Source: Oscillospiraceae bacterium | Lineage (GTDB): Bacteria > Bacillota > Clostridia > Oscillospirales > CAG-272 | Assembly: GCA_015064355.1 (NCBI GenBank) | Contig: SVSJ01000022.1 | Coordinates: 1-42,388 of the forward strand | DNA: 42,388 bases | Direction: 5' to 3' | Shown here: piece after piece, positions 23,676 to 31,945 of the stretch | Numbering within the stretch: position 1 is the stretch's first letter | Layout: every line of letters starts with the position of its first letter | Position numbers and translations under genes: made by a program | Notes under the pieces: model-generated | What the model saw: the letters and a program-made list of their open reading frames with translations, nothing else | Databases searched by the model: none | Told to the model about the DNA's origin: nothing

Positions 23676-24497
23676 TTACGGAAGGATGACGATTCCTGCG
23701 CCCATTGTTCCACGTTTGCCGTGGCTGGCTCGATGGGAGAAAAATATGTCTGGGGCACAGGCACTGCAATATGGAGAGACGTCGATCAGCTCCCGCAGCA
23801 CTCCGGAGCCGCAGAGGATCTCAATATTCATCCCCGCAAGATCAGCCATATATTTCCCGGGCTTACCCGATGGTTTAATATGCCGCCCTGCAAAATCCCG
23901 TGACTGATGAGCAGAAACCGCCTCGTAAAAAGGATCGTCCACCTCGTAGCAGCAGGCCTTGATATGTGTGCCAACAGCGGCACGTATACTTTCTCTCACG
24001 CAGCCGAGACCGATCATTTTCTCCACAGCTTCCCCGGCGATTCCGAGGACTGTGCCCCGCCAGCCTGCGTGAACAGCACCGATCACCGGAGACGAATCTG
24101 CCCGTTTCCCGCAGAGGAGAATTGGAACGCAGTCAGCAGTGCGGATAATTGGCATAACTCCGGGCACGTCGGTAACGAATCCGTCGGCATCCTCGCCCCA
24201 CGGCAGAGAATATCCCTCCCCTGCGTTTGAAGAATCAACAATTCGCACCCGTGCGGAGTGTATCTGATTTGTGCGGACAGTGCTCTCCCCGCCGAGCAGT
24301 CCATCTGACACAGCGCGGGCGAATATGTCCGTGTTCCGAGCTACGTTTTCGGGTGGATCCCCAAGCCCATCGGTAAGGTTCAAGGATGCAAGGTGCGCTA
24401 TTGTACTCACGCCCCCTTCTCTACCCGAAAATCCGTGAGCAACCCGAGGATCGCTGATAATATCGGAGCGATAAATTATGCCGTTTTTCGAGAACAT
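23676..24497 (-). CDS. pgeF: Laccase-domain purine nucleosidase/peptidoglycan editing factor (PgeF/YfiH)
   Basis: A 273-residue YfiH/DUF152 protein. Family members act on purine nucleosides (adenosine or inosine phosphorolysis and deamination); E. coli PgeF also corrects mis-incorporated L-Ser in peptidoglycan precursors. The zinc/active-site residues are present: QIHSARV (His of motif 1), RTADCVPILL (Cys) and GAVHAGWRGT (His). The C-terminal family motif is divergent (HGKRGTMGAGIVIL). The ATG has CGGAGG 7 nt upstream. It is preceded by the gpmI terminator hairpin, so it is probably transcribed separately, but I found no clear promoter. Confidence 0.88.
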   Translation of the reverse strand: MFSKNGIIYRSDIISDPRVAHGFSGREGGVSTIAHLASLNLTDGLGDPPENVARNTDIFARAVSDGLLGGESTVRTNQIHSARVRIVDSSNAGEGYSLPWGEDADGFVTDVPGVMPIIRTADCVPILLCGKRADSSPVIGAVHAGWRGTVLGIAGEAVEKMIGLGCVRESIRAAVGTHIKACCYEVDDPFYEAVSAHQSRDFAGRHIKPSGKPGKYMADLAGMNIEILCGSGVLRELIDVSPYCSACAPDIFFSHRASHGKRGTMGAGIVILP

Positions 24498-24523
24498 ACG
24501 CCACCTCCGTGATTGACAAATAC

Positions 24524-24564
24524 AAAATAAAGCCGCGATGAGATTGCCTACCGCGGCTTATTTG
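24524..24564 (-). terminator. Intrinsic terminator between gpmI and pgeF
   Basis: AAATAAGCCGCG (minus strand) pairs with CGCGGCTTTATTT across a 14-nt loop, followed by TGTATTTG. The stem is strong, though the T-run is interrupted. Confidence 0.6.
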
Positions 24565-24579
24565 TGATGTGTGTATTTT

Positions 24580-24736
24580 ACCTTTTTCTCTTTAGCGAGA
24601 GAAAAAGGTAACGAAAAAGAGAACTATTTTCTAACGCTTGGGTGTTTCGAACTCTGCGGAGTTCGACCAGCGACGCTGTCTTTGGACTCTGCCAACTTTT
24701 GAAAAAGTTGGATCAAAACTTTATGCAATAAAGTTT
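24580..24736. repeat. Multi-hairpin repeat, copy A (3' of gpmI)
   Basis: It contains a long hairpin ACCTTTTTCTC/GAGAAAAAGGT (24580-24609), the palindrome CGAACTCTGCGGAGTTCG (24648-24665), GACGCTGTC, and the hairpin CCAACTTTT/AAAAGTTGG (24692-24710). The order and sequence recur inverted as copy B upstream of gpmI. No coding capacity. Confidence 0.75.
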
Positions 24737-26386
24737 TTACTTAACTTCAATAATGGATTCGTCCCACATTTCGGGTGCTTTGAATCCGAGAAGGTTAACA
24801 ACAGTCGCCGCTACGTTGGAAAGACCGTATGCGCCGTCCTTCTTAACGGTGTAAGAATCAGCATACTTGTTGTCGTAGATAATGCAAGGAACAGGATTAA
24901 GGGTGTGGCTGGTCTTTGCCTTCATTGTGCCGTCCTTGTTATACTTGATGCCCTTTGTTTTCTTGTCAAGCTCAGCCATTTCGTCAGCGTTACCGTGGTC
25001 TGCTGTGATAACTGCTACGCCTCCCACCTTGTCAATGACGGGAAGGATTCTGCCAAGCTGCAAATCAAGTGCTTCCATGGAGCAAACAGTTGCTTCAAGG
25101 CTACCTGTGTGACCTACCATGTCACCGTTGGGGAAGTTAACTCTGAGGCAGTCGTACTTACCGGACTCAAGAGCCTCGATAAGTCTGTCAGTAATCTCAG
25201 CACACTTCATCCAGGGTCTCTGCTCGAAAGGAACGATATCAGAGGGGATCTCTTCGTAGGTCTCGTACTCATCGGAGAACTTGCCGCTGCGGTTACCGTT
25301 CCAGAAGTAAGTTACGTGACCGTACTTCTGTGTTTCGGAAATAGCGAACTGACGGATCTTCATATCAGCAAGGTACTCGCCCATTGTGTTGGTGATTTCC
25401 GGAGGAGAAACAAGGTAACGGGAAGGAATGTGAAGGTCACCGTCGTACTCAAGCATACCGGAGTAGATAACCTGGGGAACGCGAACACGGTCGAACTTGT
25501 CGAATTCTGCGCCACCTTCGAATGCCTTGGAAATTTCAATAGCGCGGTCACCGCGGAAGTTGTAGAAGATAACGGAGTCGCCGTCGTTAATAGTGCCGAG
25601 CGGCTTGCCGTTTTCAGCAATTACGAAAGGAGGAAGGTCCTGGTCGATAACCTTTGTTTCAGCGCGGTAGGTTTCGATAGCTTCGTGTGCGGATGCGAAA
25701 TATCTGCCCTCGCCAAGCACGTGAGTCTTCCAGCCAAGCTCAACCATAGCCCAGTTAGCTTCGTAACGGTCCATAGTGATCTGCATACGTCCGCCACCGG
25801 AGGCGATCTTTACGTTGCAATTTTCGTCAGAAAGAGATGCGATGTATTCCTCAAAGGGATCAACGTAATCAAGAGCGGATGTTTCACCAACGTCACGGCC
25901 GTCGAGGAGTATGTGGATTCTAATGTTTTTAACACCTTCAGCCTTTGCCTGAGCAAGCATAGCTTTGAGATGGTCGATATGGCTGTGAACATTACCGTCG
26001 GAGAACAGGCCGATGAAGTGGAGTGTTGTGCCGTTTTCCTTAACGCCGCCAACGAGAGCCTTCCAAGTATCAGATGCGAACATCTTGCCGGATTCGATAG
26101 ATGCGGAAACCAGCTTCGCGCCTTGTGCAAATACCTGGCCGGAGCCGAGTGCGTTGTGACCAACTTCGGAGTTACCCATATCGTCATCAGAGGGGAGACC
26201 AACTGCTGTGCCGTGAGCCTTGAGGGAAACCATAGGATAGTTAGCCATAAGCTTATCGAGATTAGGAGTGCGCGCCAGTTTAACTGCGTTAGCGCCTGTG
26301 TCGGGGGCAATACCAACGCCGTCCATTACGATAGTGAGAACGGGGCGGATGCCCTGGAAGTTTTCGTGCTTTGCGAGAGTTTTCAT
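24737..26386 (-). CDS. gpmI: 2,3-bisphosphoglycerate-independent phosphoglycerate mutase
   Basis: This glycolytic enzyme converts 3-phosphoglycerate and 2-phosphoglycerate in the cytoplasm and uses two Mn2+ ions. The 549-residue protein belongs to the alkaline phosphatase superfamily. TIVMDGVG (metal Asp22) starts the phosphatase domain, GNSEVGHN holds the nucleophilic Ser73, and the inserted phosphotransferase domain (about 90-330) contains HFIGLFSDGNVHSHIDHL and LLDGRDV. The C-terminal part has ITADHGNADEM and SHTLNPVPC metal ligands. It is somewhat longer than the usual 510 residues. GAGG lies about 12 nt before the ATG. As in the S-layer gene, the codon-aligned antisense frame stays open for the whole gene, a sign of strong codon bias and high expression. 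It is flanked by inverted repeat copies A and B. Confidence 0.95.
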   Translation of the reverse strand: MKTLAKHENFQGIRPVLTIVMDGVGIAPDTGANAVKLARTPNLDKLMANYPMVSLKAHGTAVGLPSDDDMGNSEVGHNALGSGQVFAQGAKLVSASIESGKMFASDTWKALVGGVKENGTTLHFIGLFSDGNVHSHIDHLKAMLAQAKAEGVKNIRIHILLDGRDVGETSALDYVDPFEEYIASLSDENCNVKIASGGGRMQITMDRYEANWAMVELGWKTHVLGEGRYFASAHEAIETYRAETKVIDQDLPPFVIAENGKPLGTINDGDSVIFYNFRGDRAIEISKAFEGGAEFDKFDRVRVPQVIYSGMLEYDGDLHIPSRYLVSPPEITNTMGEYLADMKIRQFAISETQKYGHVTYFWNGNRSGKFSDEYETYEEIPSDIVPFEQRPWMKCAEITDRLIEALESGKYDCLRVNFPNGDMVGHTGSLEATVCSMEALDLQLGRILPVIDKVGGVAVITADHGNADEMAELDKKTKGIKYNKDGTMKAKTSHTLNPVPCIIYDNKYADSYTVKKDGAYGLSNVAATVVNLLGFKAPEMWDESIIEVK

Positions 26387-26433
26387 TTTGTTAGTCCTCT
26401 TTATTTAAATTTAATTTTGAGCTAATTAATTAA

Positions 26434-26582
26434 AAGTTTTTGATCCAACTTTTTTCAAAAAGTTGGCAGAGTCCGGAGACAGCGTCTCCGGTCGAACTCC
26501 GCAGAGTTCGAAATGCCCGGGCGTTTAAAAAAGTTTCTCTTTTGCTTCTTTTCTCTTCGCTAAAAGAGAAAAGAAGAGTAAA
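26434..26582. repeat. Multi-hairpin repeat, copy B (5' of gpmI), inverted relative to copy A
   Basis: The reverse complement of copy A with high identity in the core: the CCAACTTTTT/AAAAAGTTGG hairpin, GGAGACAGCGTCTCC, CGAACTCCGCAGAGTTCG, and an outer hairpin CTTCTTTTCTCTT/AAGAGAAAAGAAG (about 26550-26577). It fills the gap between the YpsA-like gene and gpmI. Confidence 0.75.
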
Positions 26583-26585
26583 GCC

Positions 26586-27122
26586 TCATTCCGCCTTGCC
26601 TATAACATCATATATGTTATATATCTTCAGCCCTGCTTTCTCAGCCATACGGAATGTCTGACCGGCACCGCTGCGGTAATTTCCGCTGTAGTACGCTACA
26701 CAGAACGACGAAAGCTCTACCATGGAGGCGTTTCGCCTTTTCATACAGTCGGGGATGTAGAAATCTTCTATGTAGTAGATAGCCGAGGCCAGCCCCTTGA
26801 TCCGCTGATACTCACGAATCATGTCTACCCCATCTGCTCCGTTCCAGTTTAATGTCTGATTACGGCAAGGAAGAGCCAAAACAAGGTTAACGTCAATCCC
26901 CTGCTCTGCCGCACGGAGAATCCTTTGCTCCGCCAGCATATCAAACCCCAACGCACCGCCGCACACAAAATATCTGTATCCGGCTCTGTGAAGAATGGCA
27001 ATAACGTGGTCGATCTTTTTGACGATCTCATCTATCCGATCAGCAGGGAGATGTCTGTGGCCGGTAAAACAAGCGGTGTTCTGCTTGTTCATCATTAAAG
27101 GCAAGTTCCGGGAAGCGTCCAT
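26586..27122 (-). CDS. SLOG-fold protein related to YpsA (DUF1273)
   Basis: A 178-residue Rossmann-like protein of the SLOG superfamily. The motif ACFTGHR (about 17-23) and the loop FVCGGALGFDMLAEQ (about 52-66), typical of nucleotide or nucleotide-derivative binding in YpsA/DUF1273, are present; FCVAYYSGNYRSGAGQTFRMAEKAGLKIYNIY closes the domain. B. subtilis YpsA affects cell division; SLOG proteins in general are thought to sense or produce nucleotide signals. The role here is unknown. The ATG at 27122 has AAAGGAG 9 nt upstream, so I kept the N-terminal extension despite internal Met codons nearer the fold. It is divergent from the winged-helix regulator. Confidence 0.8.
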   Translation of the reverse strand: MDASRNLPLMMNKQNTACFTGHRHLPADRIDEIVKKIDHVIAILHRAGYRYFVCGGALGFDMLAEQRILRAAEQGIDVNLVLALPCRNQTLNWNGADGVDMIREYQRIKGLASAIYYIEDFYIPDCMKRRNASMVELSSFCVAYYSGNYRSGAGQTFRMAEKAGLKIYNIYDVIGKAE

Positions 27123-27149
27123 CGTGGCATCTCCTTTCGGCGAAGTTTG

Positions 27150-27178
27150 TTGACAATCGGGGGAGATTGTGGTATATT
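27150..27178 (+). promoter_or_regulatory. Promoter of the winged-helix regulator
   Basis: Perfect -35 TTGACA (27150-27155), 17-bp spacer, -10 TATATT (27173-27178), giving a leader of about 33 nt. Confidence 0.7.
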
Positions 27179-27217
27179 TTAATTATATTAGAAATATCAT
27201 TCAAACACGGAGGCACT

Positions 27218-27814
27218 ATGGTAAAAATCAAAATTAACGATCCTGCTTTGTCAGCCACCGTGTGCAGTCTTATGGCACTATGCTCTATCCCCACGGGAGG
27301 GGGAGATATTCTGATCTGTGATTCACCGGAGCACGTTGAGGGTTGCCGCGGTGTCGTGGTTATATATCCGGATGATGGTTATCTCCAAAGCCACGAACAC
27401 ACAATTCTCCTTGGAGCATACGGCGAGAGATACATGCCTGTTGTGCGTCCTTTTTCCTTTGACCGCTTTTGTGAAACGGTAAGACAGCTTTTAGTAGAAA
27501 AGAATTCCCAGCCTCAAGCCCCGACACAAAGCCTGTCGATCACACCCGGCGGCACAGTAACCTACAACGGAATGTCTGCCGGACTATCCGAGCGGGAGTT
27601 GGCGCTGTTCGTTTATCTCCTCGAGCACAGAGGCCAAACCCTTTCAAGAGACGAGCTGAAAAGTGCCGTCTGGAAAAACGAAACAGGACAAGGAACGAAT
27701 ATCGTCGACGTGTATATAAGCTATCTCAGAAAGAAGCTTACTCCCATTTTCGGAAAAGGAGTTATTCTCAGCGAGCGAGGAGGAGGGTATTCCCTCAACC
27801 TTCCAAAGGAATAA
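27218..27814 (+). CDS. Orphan OmpR/PhoB-type winged-helix regulator with degenerate receiver
   Basis: A 198-residue protein. The C-terminal 95 residues are a Trans_reg_C winged helix: LSERELALFVYLLEHRGQTLSRDELKSAVW (about 124-153), the recognition helix NIVDVYISYLRKKL and the wing SERGGGYSL. The N-terminal 90 residues only vaguely resemble a receiver: the end (YMPVVRPFSFDRFCETVRQLL) is like the KPF-alpha5 part, with Arg in place of the invariant Lys, and no phosphoacceptor Asp pocket is recognisable. It would thus act without phosphorylation, as an atypical response regulator. No histidine kinase is adjacent. The ATG at 27218 has GGAGG 6 nt upstream. The divergent YpsA-like gene is a plausible but unproven target. 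Confidence 0.8.
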   Translation: MVKIKINDPALSATVCSLMALCSIPTGGGDILICDSPEHVEGCRGVVVIYPDDGYLQSHEHTILLGAYGERYMPVVRPFSFDRFCETVRQLLVEKNSQPQAPTQSLSITPGGTVTYNGMSAGLSERELALFVYLLEHRGQTLSRDELKSAVWKNETGQGTNIVDVYISYLRKKLTPIFGKGVILSERGGGYSLNLPKE

Positions 27815-27925
27815 TTCCCGAAATTCCCCACTTTATATATTATATCACAAATTCAGGGGAAATACAGTTATTTTTATAAATATATTTTTATATTTTTTAT
27901 TTCACTATTTTATTGAAAATAACTG

Positions 27926-27954
27926 TTTACTTTTTCTTACAAGTAGTATATAAT
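27926..27954 (+). promoter_or_regulatory. Promoter of the cysE-CPBP-cysS operon
   Basis: -35 TTTACT (27926-27931), 17-bp spacer, perfect -10 TATAAT (27949-27954). It lies directly upstream of the T-box leader. Confidence 0.7.
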
Positions 27955-27960
27955 GTAGTG

Positions 27961-28207
27961 TAAAGGAAAAGACAGCGATCGGGAAGAATAGAGCCAGGCC
28001 GATTTCCAGAGAGCGACGCCATAGCTGAAAGCGCCGCATTCGGTCCTCTGATGTGCGCCCGTGAGTCGGTTTGGCGAAGGATTACTGCGTAGCCGGACCC
28101 GCGTAACTGCGTTAAAGGTTTTTGAGATACAAATCAGAGTGGAACCGCGATTATTCGCCTCTGTCGGAAGCCAAAGTACAGGTAACCGATCGAGGCGTTT
28201 TTCTTTT
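27961..28207 (+). promoter_or_regulatory. T-box riboswitch, specifier probably UGC (Cys)
   Basis: A tRNA-sensing leader. Stem I carries the AGAGAGCGACGCCATAGCTGAAAGC features (28010-28032). A TGC at 28054-28056, followed by a purine, sits where the specifier loop is expected. The T-box AGAGTGGAACCGCG at 28136-28149 pairs with the tRNA acceptor end. The terminator CGCCTCTGTCGG / CCGATCGAGGCG (28156-28197) is followed by TTTTTCTTTT. Uncharged tRNA-Cys would favour the antiterminator and read-through. The downstream genes (cysE and cysS) support Cys specificity. Confidence 0.92.
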
Positions 28208-28225
28208 GTTCACGGAGGTAATCAG

Positions 28226-28927
28226 ATGGACTACAGACCTGAAATCAAAATAACATTTACAACAGCCATCGGCAAGGCGTTTTACCGCCAGATCATGGCA
28301 ATAAAGGACGATATCGACGCGATCTGCGCCCGTGACCCTGCTGCGAGAAATCGTGCCGAGGTACTTATGCTGTACTCCGGTCTTCATGCCCTTATAATGT
28401 ACCGCATTTCCCACGCGCTGCAGAAGAAAGACTTGAAGTTTGGGGCTCGCGCTGTGTCACAGCTTGCGAAATTCCTGACCGGTATCGAGATCCACCCCGG
28501 CGCAACGATCGGCAAGGGACTGTTTATCGACCACGGCGCCGGAGTAGTCATTGGCGAGACCGCAATAATCGGCAACAACTGCACCATTTACCAGGGCGTC
28601 ACCCTTGGTGGTACAGGTAAAGAGATCGGAAAGCGTCACCCCACCCTCGGTGACAACGTCCTCGTAGGTGCCGGTGCCAAGCTTCTCGGCAACTTCACCG
28701 TTGGCTCAAACTCCAAGATCGCTGCAGGTGCGGTAGTTCTTGGCGACGTTCCCGAAAACTCCACCGCTGTGGGTATCCCCGCAAAGGTAGTCCGCCGCGA
28801 CGGTGAAAAGATCAAGCCCGCTGAAGAGCTTGACCAGATCCACGTACCCGACCCCATCGAAAACGAACTCCAGGCTCTGCGCGACAGAATTGCTTCCCTT
28901 GAGGCAAGAGTTAAAACCGAACTGTAA
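28226..28927 (+). CDS. cysE: Serine O-acetyltransferase
   Basis: Makes O-acetylserine from serine and acetyl-CoA, the first step of cysteine synthesis. The 233-residue protein has an N-terminal helical domain (about 1-75) and a left-handed beta-helix of hexapeptide repeats (about 80-200) with the family motifs IHPGATIGKGLFIDHG, GVVIGETAIIGNN and VTLGGTGKEIGKRHPTLGDNV. A short coiled-coil tail (IENELQALRDRIASLEARV) ends the protein. The ATG at 28226 has GGAGG 8 nt upstream and lies 19 nt after the T-box terminator. The sulfhydrylase (cysK) is not in the window. Confidence 0.93.
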   Translation: MDYRPEIKITFTTAIGKAFYRQIMAIKDDIDAICARDPAARNRAEVLMLYSGLHALIMYRISHALQKKDLKFGARAVSQLAKFLTGIEIHPGATIGKGLFIDHGAGVVIGETAIIGNNCTIYQGVTLGGTGKEIGKRHPTLGDNVLVGAGAKLLGNFTVGSNSKIAAGAVVLGDVPENSTAVGIPAKVVRRDGEKIKPAEELDQIHVPDPIENELQALRDRIASLEARVKTEL

Positions 28928-28941
28928 AACGGAGGGTAATA

Positions 28942-30087
28942 ATGACCGGAACAATCAAAAAAAGCGAATCAAAAATCAAGTCTTTCTTGAAATCAGTTTT
29001 AACAATAATTTTGGTCCTGCTCCTTTTCACAGGGGTGCAGTCTTTCATTGTAGGTATCGTCATGGGTATCGACCTTGCCAATGGGATAACGTCAGGCGAG
29101 CTGCCATACGAAGTTTTAAACGATTACGACGAGTTTGAAAAAGCTCTTCTTGAATCTGCGGAAAAGGTCAACGAAAAAGCCCTGCAGATTTCCCTTGTAT
29201 CAAATCTTCTGACGATCCTCATCATTTGCCTCAGCTACACCATCAGAAAGAAATCCCCCATAGACGGCATGGACGTTAAATCCATCAGCTTCTTCAGAGT
29301 TATTTCCCTCCTTGTATTCGGTGTGGCTCTGCAGGTCTTTATTACAATCGCTCTTGGACTTATCCCCTTCCCCACAGAGATGTTGGATGAGCATTCGGCA
29401 GCATACGACGTATTCGAGGTAAACGACAGCCTCTTTTTGCAGATCATCAGCTCCGGTTTGATTACGGGCATTGCAGAAGAGCTGGTTTTCCGCGGAATCA
29501 TCACAAATCACCTGCGCAGATATATGCACCCTGCGATCGCCGTGGTCATTTCCGCGCTGATCTTCGGTATGCTTCACCCCTCCACTCTGGCTATGGTATA
29601 CGCTACAGTGATCGGAATTATTCTCGGCGCTCTTTACATCAAGTATGATTCCGTCGTGCCGTCGATCCTATGCCACATTGCCTTCAATTCCATGTCATGC
29701 CTCCTGGGTGTCATACCGGAGGAAGGCGCGTTCATTATACTGATCCTCTTTTTCATGTCAATTCCCACTCTGGTTTACCTAACCAGAAGCATATTCTTCA
29801 ATTACCCCAACGCAGGAGACCTGCTGTTTGACGACAAAGGCAGGATCAAGCCGAGAAACCCAGAGGAAGCAGAAGTAATCACAAAGTTGCGACTCCTTAA
29901 GGAATCCGGCCAGATCACGGAACGGGATTTCAGGCAAATCGACCGGGATTGGGAAAAGGCAAAAAAAGCGAAAAAGCGCAAGTCTGCTCCCACCTCCCCC
30001 ACCCCCGAAGAGATCGTAATCACCGACACCACCGTTACCGAAAACAACGAAAACAAAGGAGATTCAAACAACGATGAAACTTTATAA
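28942..30087 (+). CDS. CPBP family intramembrane glutamic protease (CAAX/Abi)
   Basis: A 381-residue membrane protein with about eight helices. The CPBP/Abi core has motif 1 AEELVFRGIITNHLRR (about 180-195, catalytic EE and R), motif 2 FGMLHPSTLAM (about 209-219, His) and motif 3 LCHIAFNSMS (about 246-255, His and Asn). These are the residues of Rce1-type glutamic proteases. The C-terminal 100 residues are a charged cytoplasmic tail (Lys-rich, then Thr/Glu/Asn-rich) with no known domain. It starts 14 bp after cysE and its end overlaps cysS by 14 bp, so it is fully embedded in the Cys T-box operon. Why a membrane protease would be induced by cysteine starvation is not obvious; hitch-hiking is possible. 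Confidence 0.87.
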   Translation: MTGTIKKSESKIKSFLKSVLTIILVLLLFTGVQSFIVGIVMGIDLANGITSGELPYEVLNDYDEFEKALLESAEKVNEKALQISLVSNLLTILIICLSYTIRKKSPIDGMDVKSISFFRVISLLVFGVALQVFITIALGLIPFPTEMLDEHSAAYDVFEVNDSLFLQIISSGLITGIAEELVFRGIITNHLRRYMHPAIAVVISALIFGMLHPSTLAMVYATVIGIILGALYIKYDSVVPSILCHIAFNSMSCLLGVIPEEGAFIILILFFMSIPTLVYLTRSIFFNYPNAGDLLFDDKGRIKPRNPEEAEVITKLRLLKESGQITERDFRQIDRDWEKAKKAKKRKSAPTSPTPEEIVITDTTVTENNENKGDSNNDETL

Positions 30088-31558
30088 TACACTAACCAAA
30101 AACCGCGACGAATTTGTAACTCACGAGCCCGGAAAGTGCACCATGTACACCTGCGGCCCGACGGTTTACCACTTCGCTCACATAGGCAACCTCCGCTCCT
30201 ATATTATGGAGGATATTCTCGAGAAGTACCTCCGCTACACCGGTCTGGACGTTACACGCTGCATGAACATCACCGACGTCGGACACCTGTCCAGTGATGC
30301 TGACACAGGCGAGGACAAGATGCTCAAGGGTGCAAAGCGTGAGAAAAAGACAGTTATGGAGATCGCTCAGTTCTACACCGACGCGTTCTTCGCTGATTGC
30401 GGCAAGCTGAACATTAAGATCCCCGAGATCGTTGTTCCCGCAACCTCTTACATCCCCCAGTTCATCGAAATGGTACAGTCTCTCCTTGATAAGGGCTACG
30501 CCTACGTTGCAGAGGGTAACGTGTACTTCGACACATCCAAGCTGGACGAGTACTACGTTTTCAACAAGCACGACGCAGAGGATCTGGCGGTTGGTGTTCG
30601 CGAGGGCGTAGAAGAGGATTTGGCAAAGCGGAACAAGTCTGACTTTGTTCTGTGGTTCACCAAGTCCAAGTTTGAAGACCAGGAGCTTAAATGGGACAGC
30701 CCCTGGGGTATCGGTTATCCCGGTTGGCATATCGAATGCTCCGCTATCTCCGTGCAGAATCTGGGCGAGTACCTTGACATTCACTGCGGCGGTATCGACA
30801 ACGCATTCCCCCACCACACCAACGAGATCGCACAGAGTGAAGCGTACCTCGGCCACAAGTGGTGCTCTCACTGGTTCCACGTGCTTCATCTGAACACCAA
30901 CACCGGTAAGATGTCCAAGTCCTCCGGCGAATTCCTCACAGTTTCTCTTCTTGAGGAAAAGGGTTACAACCCTCTCGTTTACCGTCTGTTCTGTCTCCAG
31001 TCTCACTACCGCAAGTCCCTTGTTTTCTCTTGGGAAGGTATGGATAGCACAAAAACCGCGTACAACAAGCTCGTGAGCCGTATTGCCGCGCTGAAGCTTG
31101 ATGACGCTTCCCCTGTGGACGAAGGAAAGTTCGCCGAGCTGAAGCAGAAGTTCACCGATGCAATGGACAACGACCTTAACACATCCCTTGCAATTACCGC
31201 AGTTTACGACGTGCTGAAGGCTCAGACAAACGATGCCACAAAGGTTGCACTGATCCGAGACTTTGACACAGTTCTCTCCCTCGGTCTTCTCGAGGAAGCG
31301 GCGCGCGCAAAGAAGGCAGCAGAGCTTGAAGCTGCAGCTCGTGCAAAGGCGTCAGAGAACGCTATTCTCACCATCACCTGCACTAGCGAAGGTGTTGACC
31401 CCGCAACAGTCGCAAAGGTTGAAGAGCTCATCACCAAGCGCGCAGAGGCAAAGAAAGCAAAGGATTTTGCCGCAGCAGACGCGATCAGAGACGAGCTTAC
31501 ATCCATGGGAATCGTTCTCAAGGACGGCAAGGACAGCGTAAGCTGGTCCATCGCGTAA
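30074..31558 (+). CDS. cysS: Cysteinyl-tRNA synthetase
   Basis: Class I synthetase that charges tRNA-Cys. The 494-residue protein has the N-terminal zinc Cys27 in TCGPTVYHFAHIGN, with the HIGH-type signature HIGN at 36-39. The further zinc site ECSAIS and the KMSKSSG loop (about 279-285) are present, followed by the DALR anticodon-binding helical domain. The C-terminus is about 25-30 residues longer than usual, with an Ala/Lys-rich helical insertion (EEAARAKKAAELEAAARAKASEN, written here only as a composition note) near 410-435. The start codon lies inside the CPBP gene, indicating coupling. The T-box upstream of cysE controls it. The terminator follows 18 bp after the stop. Confidence 0.95.
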   Translation: MKLYNTLTKNRDEFVTHEPGKCTMYTCGPTVYHFAHIGNLRSYIMEDILEKYLRYTGLDVTRCMNITDVGHLSSDADTGEDKMLKGAKREKKTVMEIAQFYTDAFFADCGKLNIKIPEIVVPATSYIPQFIEMVQSLLDKGYAYVAEGNVYFDTSKLDEYYVFNKHDAEDLAVGVREGVEEDLAKRNKSDFVLWFTKSKFEDQELKWDSPWGIGYPGWHIECSAISVQNLGEYLDIHCGGIDNAFPHHTNEIAQSEAYLGHKWCSHWFHVLHLNTNTGKMSKSSGEFLTVSLLEEKGYNPLVYRLFCLQSHYRKSLVFSWEGMDSTKTAYNKLVSRIAALKLDDASPVDEGKFAELKQKFTDAMDNDLNTSLAITAVYDVLKAQTNDATKVALIRDFDTVLSLGLLEEAARAKKAAELEAAARAKASENAILTITCTSEGVDPATVAKVEELITKRAEAKKAKDFAAADAIRDELTSMGIVLKDGKDSVSWSIA

Positions 31559-31575
31559 ATCGAATACAAAACAAA

Positions 31576-31604
31576 AAAGGAGACGAAAGTCTCCTTTGTT
31601 TTTT
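31576..31604 (+). terminator. Intrinsic terminator of the cysE-cysS operon
   Basis: AAAGGAGAC-GAAA-GTCTCCTTT followed by GTTTTTT. The same stem sequence is reused in the terminator of the candidate small RNA at 32036-32064. Confidence 0.92.
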
Positions 31605-31644
31605 ATAAAACAAAAAGCCGTGTCACAACCTAAAACACAGCCTT

Positions 31645-31869
31645 TTATATCATAACGTCATTATAATCACACTGCAAAACAAAGCAAATCATCTTGAGCT
31701 CAACCAAATATATATGTCTTTGTCCTGCCTCAATTTTCGCCAGTGCACTTCGTGTAATGTCGCAACCATTAATTTGCAGTTTTGCTGACAACTGATCTTG
31801 AGTCAATCCCTTGCTCTCGCGAATCATCTTTATTTGGTTTCCAACAACTTTATCATATTCATATGCCAT
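31645..31869 (-). CDS. Small XRE-family HTH regulator (74 aa)
   Basis: A single Cro/C1-type helix-turn-helix domain: VGNQIKMIRESKGLTQDQLSAKLQ (about 9-32), then ITRSALAKIEAGQRHIYLVELKMICFVLQCDYNDV. It is short and has no effector domain. Only a distant GAAGG (16 nt) precedes the ATG, so translation may be weak. It is AT-rich relative to its neighbours. It is divergent from the candidate small RNA at 31946, whose promoter lies in the shared intergenic region. Confidence 0.75.
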   Translation of the reverse strand: MAYEYDKVVGNQIKMIRESKGLTQDQLSAKLQINGCDITRSALAKIEAGQRHIYLVELKMICFVLQCDYNDVMI

Positions 31870-31910
31870 AACAATACAAATATTACCTTCTGTTTATTAT
31901 AATATTCATA

Positions 31911-31939
31911 TTGATTATAATATAAAACTGTGGTATAAT
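31911..31939 (+). promoter_or_regulatory. Promoter of the candidate small RNA
   Basis: -35 TTGATT (31911-31916), 17-bp spacer, perfect -10 TATAAT (31934-31939). No plus-strand ORF follows before the terminator at 32036. Confidence 0.6.
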
Positions 31940-31945
31940 TGCACT

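Noticed and set aside
24638-26425. A plus-strand open frame of about 595 codons opposite gpmI
   Set aside because: Same explanation as for the S-layer gene: the real gene is a clear GpmI with all catalytic motifs on the minus strand.
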